Source: Oxytricha trifallax (taxonomy: Eukaryota; Ciliophora; Spirotrichea; Sporadotrichida; Oxytrichidae). Taken from it: a stretch of DNA of 64,000 nt. The notes under the pieces were generated by a model, which saw only the letters and a program-made list of their open reading frames with translations, did no database searches and had not been told where the DNA came from. Of the stretch, positions 47,975-57,924 are shown piece after piece. The stretch covers positions 78,260 through 142,259 of the forward strand of contig ARYC01017296.1 in the NCBI GenBank assembly GCA_000711775.1, in the 5' to 3' direction. Made by a program: the position numbers and the translations under genes. The first letter of the stretch is position 1. Every line of letters begins with the position of its first letter.

Positions 47975-48764
47975 ATGGAGTCTATGAATGATGCAATTAA
48001 GAGAATTTAATCTCAAGATTTAATAGGAAAATTTCGAAGTAAAGAGGACCTCTATAGATACTTGGTATAGCAAGATAAGCTCTTAAATAAAATTAATAAA
48101 TCCATTATAGTTGGACTCTTCTTGCCAACTTAGGAGGGAACTAAAATCTCATTCTTAAAAAGCCCAACTAAGTGAAGAAAAAAGCTTTTAAGTCTAATGA
48201 AATTAGGATGATAGAGATACCTAACTACCCTGAAATCTCTGTAACAAATCTTTATGATGATGCTATGAGTGATCCAGACGTAGCTCTCTACCTTCCATCA
48301 AAGCTACAGCTCTCTAATAAGTTGCCAGAGAGAAACTTCTTCTTCGGTGTTCTTGCAACTCTGAAACCTGAGTACTTAAATGAAGTTATATAAGAAGCTC
48401 ATAAGAAACGCTACAGCATCTCTCCTGAAGAATAGAGAAGCAAGGATTAAAAATAAGCGACACCTGGCTCTAGGAACTACAGAAGCATCCATTCATCTCA
48501 AGTAAGCTTACCCTTCTAACTTTATAGAAAAACCTGGAACTGCTAATATACTTGATGAAAGAGCGCAGCAAGTTAAACAGAGAGAGAAAGTCACAAGTAA
48601 AGCATGAATTGAGTAAGAGACTCTTCAAAGATTTCTAAATGCACGACGAGATGAACATAGATGCAGGAGCTGACACTAAGAGAAGAAACATAGGCCCAAG
48701 CAAGCCTTAAGAGGAAGAAAAGAAAGAGAAGCGAAATCTCTTCACGGGTAAATTTAATATGTGA
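47975..48764 (+). pseudogene. TBE 2 22-kDa-type ORF, near intact but frameshifted
   Basis: ATG 47975 opens MESMNDAIKRIQSQDLIGKF, followed by SKEDLYRYLVQQDKLLNKIN. A shift near 48150 (two extra bases compared with the other copies) leads into NEIRMIEIPNYPEISVTNLY, LSNKLPERNFFFGVLATLKP and PEEQRSKDQKQATPGS. A second shift near 48500-48520 gives the FIEKPGTANI region, and a third lets the end read HELSKRLFKDFQMHDEMNID, AGADTKRRNIGPSKP, with TGA 48762-48764. The total length implies about 260 residues from this ATG, longer than 22 kDa, so the native start may be internal. Conserved among all three TBEs. Function unknown. Confidence 0.75.
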
Positions 48765-48770
48765 ACTTAT

Positions 48771-49848
48771 TCATTCGTTTAAATCTAAAACTTATTTATA
48801 TACACAAAATCTCCCTTCTCTTGCGCATACTTTAGCTTTATCATCGCTGACTCTCTTAGCAGAACTCTTAATAAAATCTACTGTATCTATCTTCAGATCT
48901 TGCATCAAGTGATAGAGTAGAAGTTTCTTGTAGTTGCCTTCAATAACCCCAATATAATTCAATTCCATTGAACTGAGGACTGTATGGAACATTAAATACA
49001 GGTGTTATGTTTAGCCTTTCATATTCCTTCCTTGTGTCTTTAGTTTTATGGACAGATAAGTTATCTACAAACAAAAAAATCTCTTAGTCGGCGTACTTAT
49101 CTCTGAGTTATTGCAAGAACTTTATGTATTATTTGGTCTTTATTGAGCGAGGGTGGATAACATAAGTCTCGAGGCCATTATCTTCGCTTATTCCACCAAG
49201 TATAGCATGAGTTTAAATCTTAACCTTTTAATCATATACTCCAATGTTGCTATACCTTTTATACCAAGACCTTGATATGAAGGTATTAAACGTGAATACT
49301 GCCTCATCAGCGTGTATGAACTTAATGTTATTCGTAATAGCCCTCTCCATCTAATTGAATATATAATTTAAATTATCCTTATAAAATGGAACATTAAAGT
49401 CAATCACTCTCTTAATGCGATTGACTGTCTTGTAAGTATTCCGTTCTTTTTATATATGTTAGCTATCGATTAAGCAGAGACATGAAGCTCAGGAAATTGG
49501 CGATGAAACATCACAGCTCTCTAGGCCAGAGAGAAGTGAGCCCAGTATTTAAGAGTCTTATCATTAATGAGATAATCAATATGATGCTGCTAAAACTTTA
49601 GAGGTCGTTTAGGCTTAGAATTAAGCTTCTATCTCTTTAAATTCAATGCTAATAGACAGTGAGACCTAACAGTAGCAGAAAGATTTATGGAGTAGCCTTG
49701 CTATAGAAGTGTAATTAAGGATAGGCTTGAGTTGATCATTATATTCATCACATCCATAACGCAACTTAAACAATAAATCTATATACTCACTGTCATAAAC
49801 AGACCCCAAACCTCGCATATACTCACTTAAATTACTAATATTATACAT
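48771..49848 (-). pseudogene. TBE 2 transposase (DD34E, 42-kDa type), catalytic residues kept, three indels
   Basis: ATG 49848 opens MYNISNLSEYMRGLGSVYDS. One extra base near 49676 shifts the frame into SATVRSHCLLALNLKRQKLN. One missing base near 49440 precedes the segment with the first Asp (FIHADEAVFTFNTFISRSWY). Then ADQEIFLFVDNLSVHKT with the second Asp, and VPYSPQFNGIELYWG with the Glu, 34 residues after that Asp, hence DD34E. A further shift at 48930-48940 is needed to read KKLLLYHLMQDLKIDTVDFI, and TGA is at 48773-48771. Tc1/mariner-related transposase of TBEs. Indels rather than substitutions break it, so sequencing error is possible. Confidence 0.85.
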
Positions 49849-49958
49849 TAAACCCCTACATAAACCCTATTAAAACCCTAATAAAATATCCATCAATAGT
49901 CTACTTTTATCAATAAAAAACTCAATCAAACTACTGAAAGGATTTTGGGGTTTTGAAT

Positions 49959-52900
49959 GTCTATAAATTTCATATAAATATTCTACTTTACTTATAGAAT
50001 TGTCTATCAAAACATAATTCTAAATTTTTCAATATCTCTTCACCCAAGAGAGAAAACCCCGAAATCCTCTTTTTCGGACCCCCTCATAATCAAAAAGTTG
50101 TACTGTGATGGAAAAAGGAGTATATCTTCGCTAAGAGTGATAGATAAGTGATGAGGTCTGAACTCTACCTTTGGAATTGTGTCCGGAATTTGTGTCCATT
50201 TTGGAATTGTGTCCGGAACTTGTGTCCATTTGACTAGAGGTGATGTTTGTTACAATGTAACAAAAATCAAAATTTGGTCGAGTACCTGCAAAGAAATTAA
50301 ATTATCTCAGGCAGCGATTTTTTTCACGACTTGACTCAAGAAGGAATAATGTAGATCAAAACATAAGCTACATGTTCCATCCTACTCATAATTCATGGAA
50401 AAAATTACTCAGAGAGATATTTCGATTTTAGTGAAAGTCAAAAAAAATTCATATGATTTCGTGTATTTTAACGATAAAATGCGTATGAATTTCATGATGA
50501 AAGACTCAAAGAAGATAAAATGTAGACCTTGATTAAATGGACAAAAAACTTATTTAGACCAAGTCCTCAAGTAATTTGGTTGAAGAGATAAGAAAGGAAG
50601 AAGTTTGGGGTAGAGAAATATTTAAAATCGATTTATCTCGATGGGGTAAAATTTTTTGTGAATACAACAAGAATGTAATATTGTCGTTAGATTTTTCTCT
50701 ACATCTTACACTTATAAAATTTTTTCATAGCTATTTTGTATAAAGAGATATTAATTTATCAGGAGTTAAAAATTTTAAAATTTAAATTTAAAGGGTCTAA
50801 CAGTTAAGATATGATAAATCTAATTTGATCTATCGATGAGTCAAATTATTGGCTGTTATAATATATCAAATTCAAATCAATATCAGTTAAAACGATACTA
50901 TAAAAATCAAAAAATACAATAAACTAATTTTTAATTAATTATTTATTTTTATTTTAGTAATTTCCCATTTTAAATCTATTTTGATAATAAACCTAACATA
51001 AGAATTAAGCGCCAAAAATCAATAATTTTAAAACTAATTGTTCCAAATACTAATCCTATTTTTATTGATGTATTGGGTTTATGAAGAAAAATTATTGAAA
51101 GTATGTAGTCCACAATTTTGTTGAAATTAATAATAAATTAACTTTTCTATTGAAGTTTAAAAAATACCAATAATATCAAATTTTCCCCATAAAATTATAA
51201 TATTTTCTTTGTTTTTAAACTTAAAATTACCATCCTTTTTTTAATTAATTCATATGCTATATTGATTTTAAATTTATTCTATATTTTAATAATATTTAAT
51301 TTTTTTAAATCATTTTATAATGATAGCAATATACAATTACAACTATTTTTTTAAATATATTTTTATTAAAAATGAAGAGCATTGTATTAATCAATCTAAA
51401 AAGTATATTTATTAGTGCTAACAAATATTTCAATAAAATATGTCTTTAATAAACTTAATATTTATATTTATTGGCTTCAACAATCTTAATTATTTTACCT
51501 TATCTAATATATTTTATTTTATTGCTAAATTATATATGCTTTGGAAAATTAATTTACAAATCTACTTAATATTTTTAAGGCATCGTAAGTTAACTTTTTC
51601 CTAGCCTAAACAATGTTTTTATTCTATTTAAATTTCAGCTTTATTTTGAAATTACCTTAAACACTTTAATTTATTCTCGAGATAACTCAATATTAAATTT
51701 AACATTAAAACTATATAAAATAATTACCTGCAATTCATGTTTATTTCATTCGCTCTTAATGCGATAAATTAATATCGCCATAGTAAAAAATTCAATTCTA
51801 ATTATTTATTACCTATCGATCAAGTACCATATTATTGATAAATTTAAATTGCTTATTAACTTTAATATCATTTCTATATTCAAAACAAATTTGAAAAATT
51901 CTATTAATATTTCAACAAAAATTCTAATATAATACAAAGACTTCAATGTTATTGAATTATAGAAATTTAATTTATCTAATTAATAAATTAGCTATGTCTA
52001 AAAAGAATCAAATATTAAAAAATTTATTTGATTATTTGGTACTTTTCTATTACTTTACTTATAAAAACATGGAATATTTCTTTAAAATCATTCTTTTATA
52101 CAATTCAATTTCATTAAGTAGTTATAAATGAATATTTAAACTATTCATAAATAATATCTATTGTAATTATTAAAATTTTATTTAAATTAAACAACTCATC
52201 TTGTCCAGAAGGAATATAATCATACCTTAAATAATTAACTAGTTATTAAATATTACTGCATTTTGTATTATTAGGAAAATATGAATTAATTTTGTTAACT
52301 CAAATTAATTATAAATATATGAGTTCATAATTTAGCTTTTTAAGTGGCATCTGTTTAAAATGATAATTCTCATGCAAATTTATATAAAGATGTATAAAAT
52401 GGCTAAAAATTAGAAGAGAAATAAATATAAATTTTGCACAAAGTACATTTATCATCAAATATATTTTATTTAAAATTGATCCCGACTTAAAATCACAGAT
52501 TTAAGAATTAACAGTTAAAATGAAAAATGTTTTTTCAATTATAAATTTACTCAATCTACTCAATATTAAAAAATAAAATCCTTTAATTAAAAATAAAATT
52601 TAATATTTATTTCATGAATTTAAAATTAATTTTTTTAATTTAAAATTGTTTTAATTCTACACCACCCGGTAGAAGGGCTATCCGTTCTCCCCGCAGATCA
52701 GCTAGTATGCAATAAATATGTATAATAATTCATTTTTAAATTTTAGGGATTGGAAAGGTCTAATATCTTATTGTTTATTCTTCACATTTTTAATATAATA
52801 ATTTATTATTGAAATTATAACAACTTCTTATTAATTTTTCAAACATATCTTTTTAGGTTAAATACTCTTTAAATAGGATTAGGTAATTTATTTTAATGCT

Positions 52901-53142
52901 TGGTTAACAAATAAAATAAAGGTTTACTAAATTACAAAAAATTATATTTAAGCATAAAATATATAAAATCATTCATACATTAAATTTTAAATATTATGCT
53001 TCAAATAGTATTATTTTAATTTTTTTTTCCAAATTACTATATTATCGAAAATTAAAAAAATTTTCTTTATTTTTATTTAAAATGATAAAAACATAATTAA
53101 AGAAGAAATAGAAAATAATACTAGAAATGGAATATAATATCT
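49959..53142 (+). repeat. Repeat A, first direct copy (3.2 kb)
   Basis: Nearly identical to 60081-63283, with only scattered differences and small indels. It begins immediately after the AAT flanking TBE 2. Near its start it holds GAGAGAAAACCCCGAAATCC, a tandem pair of TTGGAATTGTGTCCGGAA units (50171-50230) and the hairpin motif GATGTTTGTTACA. A 61-codon frame at 51946-52131 is shared with the other copy but looks like AT-rich noise. Both copies end at the block GAAATAGAAAATAATACTAG. Confidence 0.8.
52655..52710. other. GC-rich hairpin-prone islet inside repeat A
   Basis: In otherwise AT-rich sequence, ttctac-accacccg-gtagaa forms a 6-bp stem, followed by gggctatccgttctcccc and gcagatcagctagtatgc, each able to fold. 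The second copy at 62793-62848 differs at one base. It could be a small RNA or protein-binding site; no tRNA or snRNA consensus was recognised. Confidence 0.3.
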
Positions 53143-53468
53143 GGGACATATTCACAATAACTATAGCTCTATTAATAATAGTTAGACATTAAAATAGAAA
53201 ATATATAAGATTACCTTAATTTAAAAAGGTTGTTTAAAATCTAGTATTTGATGATTGAATTATTTCATTTAATAAACATATTTTAGCTTTTTTTTTTTTT
53301 ACTTATAAAATGAAATTACTAATTTCTCAGATTTTTTTCTTTTATTTCAGTTAAAATTATAGAACAATCAAAACCCCAATACCCCTTAGTTAGATGTTTT
53401 AGTTATTTGTTTTGTAGGTATACTTGAGGTATTATTGGGGTTAGTAGAGAAATTAAGCCAATTTTATA

Positions 53469-54440
53469 ATGAGAAATAGAAATTATCGAAATTTAGGGTC
53501 TATTTATAATGAGTAATACTTAGATTTACTTCTTAATCTTAGGTATGGTACAAGTATTACTGTAGACTTAGTCAGTCCAGTAATGAATTATGCAGTCATA
53601 GAAAAATCCTGTGCAAGAATGCATAAACTGTTAGGTATAATTGCTTGTTAGCTATTTAGAATGACAACTCAGGCACTTGAAAGCATCCTGCAAGAAATAA
53701 AAGCTCTCACATCACCATATGACTATCTGCGACTCGAAGACTTAATTTATTTTGCTCACATTTTACACTCGACTAGCGATCAATGATGTCTCATCGCAAG
53801 TTCCTGACATGCGTATCTCTCCTTAAACTGCAGCCAATATTTATAAAAGAAATGGTATTACTTTCAAGATTGTCACAGAATGAAGAGAGGGATAAGTTTT
53901 ACAGTGCCATTTTAAAATAAGTAAGATTAAATGCAGAGGGTCATTGACAATAAAGTCAAGTTCATACACGCGGATGAGTCTATATTTACCTTCTATACCT
54001 TTATTAATAAGTTTTGGGACAAAATATAGGTAGTTTCCTATAGAAATCTAGCTTGTACCGGTAAAGATTCAGGCTTAAATAGTTATTTCATTCATCCTTG
54101 CTCTTTAAGTGAGAGTAGTATATAAGAGTTCCAACATAAGCTCAGAGAGAAGTAACCGAGAGATCATTCTGTTTGCTGGTAATATGCCAGTTCACAAGAC
54201 TAAGGAGTCTAAGAAAGCTTATGAAGACCTAAAAATAAATCCTGTTTACAACATTCCTTATAGGCCTTAATTTAATGGAATAGAATTCTACTGGAGTTAA
54301 ATCAAGACTGACTACAAGAAGCTGCTAATGTATCATCTTTTGCAAAACTTGCCCATTAATACATTAAATTTGATTCAAAGCAGCTTTATTAAAAGCCAAA
54401 GTATATAAGTCTCAATTTGAGCCAAGAAGGAAGAATGAAT
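53469..54440 (+). pseudogene. TBE 3 transposase, second catalytic Asp lost
   Basis: ATG 53469 opens MRNRNYRNLGSIYNEQYLDL, and small deletions then shift the frame several times. KFIHADESIFTFYTFI keeps the first catalytic Asp. The second motif reads ILFAGNMPVHKT where others have LFVDNLSVHKT, so the Asp is Gly. The third motif NGIEFYWSQIKTDYKKLLMY keeps the Glu. The end near 54437 is uncertain. Inactive. Confidence 0.8.
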
Positions 54441-54454
54441 ATAAATAAATAATT

Positions 54455-55161
54455 ATGGCTTGCTTGGACCCATGTTTCTTCTCTTAGTTCCAGCTCCTGA
54501 ATATATGTTCATTTAATTTGGCTTTTAAAATCTTAATAAAGTCTCTTGCTCACTTCATGAATAGTATATGACTTTCTCTAACTGAGAATCTTCGCATGTT
54601 CTTTCATTCGAAATATACCAGCTCCAGGTTTCCCTACAAAGTCATGAATCAAAGCTTTCTAGGGAGGTACGAGGCTTCTTAAACTCATGGAGCTAGGTCT
54701 CGCTTATTAGTATGCCTTGTTTCATCAAATCTTCTGGAGAACTAGATTAGCATTTCTTATAAGTTTCTTCAATGATTTCTCTGAGGATACTGTCTTTTAA
54801 ACTGCCTAGAACTCCAAAGAAGAAGCTCCTATCTAGAAATTTGTTAGAGAGTTGTTTCTTAGCAGGAAGTCAAAAACTAACTCTTTATCTTTCATCGCAT
54901 CTTCGTTGAGATTGGTTAAAGAAATCTTTGGGTAGTTTGATATTTCCATCAACTTAATCTTATTGTTTTTAAAGGCATTTTTCTTATCACATAAGATAGC
55001 TTTAAGAATGGTATTAGTACCTTCCATCAATGGAAGGAATAAACTAGCTACACTTTAAGTTGGAAATTATTAAATATCCTTATCATATTAAGTAAGTATC
55101 GATATAGATCATCTTTGCTTCTAAATTTTGAGATCTTTTTTTGAGCCTCAATCTTCTTCAT
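54455..55161 (-). pseudogene. TBE 3 22-kDa-type ORF
   Basis: On the minus strand from ATG 55161: MKKIEAQKKISKFRSKDDLY, a shift, then TNTILKAILCDKKNAFKNNK, MEISNYPKISLTNLNEDAMK, and after another change LIHDFVGKPGAGIFRMKEHA and TIHEVSKRLYQDFKSQIK, then AGAGTKRRNMGPSKP. Homologous to the 22-kDa-type ORFs of the other two TBEs and convergent with the transposase. Confidence 0.7.
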
Positions 55162-55734
55162 TGCATTACTTATAGACTCCAACCTTATTCCTTCTCTTCT
55201 TAATTTCAAAGTTTAATTTAAAGAGTTCTGGATCCTACTGTTTAAATATTAGTATAAAATATGGGCATCTTTAGGAGGTCAACCAAATAAATATACGTGG
55301 AGAAAGTTTGCAGAAACTGTAAAAAACTGCAGAGAATGATATCCCTTTTTATAAATTTAGTTCTATTAAATGAAGTCTAAATTTGTTCAAGCTTAATTAG
55401 TAATGGTACTCCCCCCCCAAATATAACTGGTACCAATTTAATAGTACCAAATCTTAATAAGTAGCTAGTTTTATACCATTGAGGTTTTAATCGAAGAGTT
55501 CCAAATTGATTAAAAACTTAATTGGTACCAGTAACAACCTAAACTTTTCTAATTGGTACCAAAATTAAAAATATTAAGCATGAAATTAGAATATTTATAG
55601 ATGGAAAATTAGTATAAATTTGATGTCTTACGCCTAAAATCAACCATTGTTATTGCAGTGGCAACTCCTTTAAAAAATTACTATAACCATAGAGGTTATT
55701 AGAGCTAATAGTTAAAATTTAAAATAGAATTTAA

Positions 55735-57190
55735 ACATTTGCGGCTAACTTAAATCGTAAAGCTGTTTCTTTTGGAGCATAATTATCCTAGCTCAACTTT
55801 GGGGCCTTCAAGAAATCAGAAGTAATCTATATTGAAAGGGAGGTTGAGCTAAGTGCTCTAGAGTTTGAAGCAGATGTCTTTAAAATTTAAGTTTAAAACA
55901 ATAAATTAAGTACAAATTTGGAAGCTTAAGCATAAGTTGAAATGATTGATGATGAAAAGGAACAGCAACCAATATATAAACTTATATCATTTTAATGCGA
56001 AGACTGAAAAAATTCCTTTTCAGCTGATTCTAGATTGAAGAGGCACATAAAAAAATGCATTCTGGTATAGATAAGATATATTTCAAGAATGATAAAATCG
56101 AAGGCATGTATTAATTCACATTTTGTATGAAGTCCTATACCAATTCGCAAAAATGAAGAAACCATTGAAAAGAATCACTTAAGGGAGTTCTTGATTCAAG
56201 TAAAGAAACTTAAAAGCTTATACCTGCTAAGAGAATTTCAAATACTTTTAAGTCATAAAGAAAGTAACAGGAGAGACTCAAGAAAAAGAAACTACCTGAA
56301 TTGATGAATAAATCGGTAGATAACACTTTATTTGTATCCTTCCAAGCCAAAGTTATGAAAATACTTGCTTTAAATGCAATTTATATTAGAATTTGTATTG
56401 ATAATTACTTGCAAATAAGTCCCTGCAAAACTAAAATTTATTGCAATTGATGATTATGCATACAAGTGGTATCCTAACAGCTATATACTTAAGAATGAGC
56501 AGTACAAAATGAGCTTGCTAACGAATACATGATTATTAGAAAGAGCAAAAAGAAGAATATGCAAGAACTTGCTTAAGCTAAATGGTGTCATTTTAAGCTA
56601 CTGTTATATCCCATTAAGGCTAAAGAAATAAGAAATGACTATGAGAGATTATCTATATCATAACAGATACCCAGATGATTTGAATAATATACTATCAGAT
56701 ATGATAAAGGGTGTCAAGGAGTTGCATGAACTTATATATCTTCATAAAGATTTGAAGGCTGAAAATTAATGATAAACCTCTGTTCTTTAGAAGTAGTTGT
56801 TATAGATTTCAATAGAGCATTAAGATAAGAGATAATATCTGTATCAAAGGTTCTTAGGACTATAGACACTTACCAATCAGAGAGAAATGGACTAATGGAA
56901 CTGTTTAGTGGGATGTATGGGCTTTCGGAAATATTATAAAAGAGAGAAAGTATATAAAGTATGGCTAACATTGGTACAAAGTATGAAAAATATTCAATCA
57001 GTTAAGCTTAGAAGTATATAAAGTAAGAAAATGCTTGCAAGGGAATGAAAAATGATAGAGTGATGATAATAATCAGTGCTCCCTATTACCAAGGTAAACA
57101 ATAGACAAAATACATGTGACAATTAAGAAAGCAAGATTTGAGAGGTAAAATAAAGACAAGCAAATAATTTGTGTTTGAATTAATTCACCT
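55735..57190 (+). pseudogene. TBE 3 zinc-finger/kinase ORF, inactivated
   Basis: Near 55995 a C2H2-like finger reads FQCED-TGA-KNSFSADSRLKRHI, the second zinc ligand being TGA. Kinase remnants: MRDYLYHNRYPDDLNNILSD, then LHKDLKAEN (HRD changed to HKD) and VVIDFNRA in place of the DFG region. Several frame changes. It runs toward the right terminus, as in the other elements. Confidence 0.7.
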
Positions 57191-57469
57191 AAAATACATT
57201 AAATATACATTAAATTAAAAATAAAACATGCGTTTTCTCTGCTAACACCAATAAGACCCCAACTTTACCCTAAAAAAACAAAGCACTTATAAATCTCACT
57301 AAGAGGTTTTGGGGTTTTTAATAAATATATAGATATAAGATGTGCATAAAATACTTTCTGGAAAAAATCTCAACTAAAACCATCAAAATGATTATTTTAT
57401 AAAAAATATATTCCCTACATTTTTTAAATTATACAAAACTAAAATTAATATCTGAGGGTTTTAAATGTA

Positions 57470-57630
57470 TAAAGTAAAATTAGAAGTCTTTGATCTTAAC
57501 CATCCATAACTGAGCTGTTTAATAAATTAAGATTTAGGCATAAATACATTTATTTATCGTCTTCGATAATTTCTTCTCTCCAATCAACGGCTGTGTTTAT
57601 AATCCTGCAGCTGTATCTTTTCAAGTCATC
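57470..57630 (-). CDS. Short hypothetical coding segment (minus strand)
   Basis: The minus-strand frame reads LKRYSCRIINTAVDWREEII then EDDKQMYLCLNLNLLNS, with TAA as Gln. GC and codon texture exceed the flanks. It lies between TBE 3 and the palindrome. An isolated MDS; function unknown. Confidence 0.4.
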
Positions 57631-57924
57631 ATTATAAATATAAAAAGATTTAATTAAATAAAATTAAAAAATAATAACATAAAGTAAATTAAATTAAACA
57701 CAAAACCTCAGGTAGAAATTAATTTCTATCTTAATTTAAAATATTGCGATGAAACTTGTCTCACCATATGCTTTATAAAACCCCATATATTATTTATTTT
57801 ATGAGGATTAAATCTAAGAGCAATAATATTAAGATTTATTTAATATTAGCTGGGATCAGTAATAATTATACTAAAAACTAAAACACCGTGATTAGATTAT
57901 TATTAAAACAACAATAATTTCGGC

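Larger units (their letters stand above)
45812..49955 (-). mobile_element. TBE transposon 2 (4.1 kb), best preserved copy
   Basis: It begins caaaaccccaaaaccc and ends ggggttttg, with AAT on both sides (45809-45811, 49956-49958). Terminal inverted repeats extend beyond 100 bp (ACTACTGAAAG near the end, and CCCTATTAAAACCCTAATAAA-type inner block). Gene order, read from the right end inward: transposase (-), 22-kDa-type ORF (+), zinc-finger/kinase (-). The size fits the ~4.1 kb known for TBE1 of Oxytricha. The kinase frame is fully open; the transposase and 22-kDa frames have small indels. The left flank is host coding sequence, the right flank repeat A. Confidence 0.93.
53369..57319 (+). mobile_element. 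TBE transposon 3 (4.0 kb), degenerate
   Basis: It starts caaaaccccaatacccc and ends ggggttttt, with AAT at 53366-53368 and 57320-57322. Same gene order as TBE 1: transposase (+), 22-kDa-type (-), kinase (+). Internal sequence is closer to TBE 1 than to TBE 2. Every frame is damaged. The flanks are non-coding AT-rich sequence. Confidence 0.9.

Noticed and set aside
51946..52131. 61-codon open frame identical at 51946-52131 and 62081-62266
   Set aside because: Identity is explained by the recent 3.2-kb duplication; composition is Asn/Leu/Tyr/Lys/Ile-rich as expected from random AT sequence and no related protein is recognised.
52655..52710. tRNA gene in the GC-rich islet
   Set aside because: Too short, no acceptor/T-arm arrangement and no A/B box pattern visible on either strand.
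54833..55030. 65-codon standard-code frame as an independent gene
   Set aside because: It is the middle part of the TBE 3 22-kDa-type ORF, as shown by alignment with the other two TBEs.
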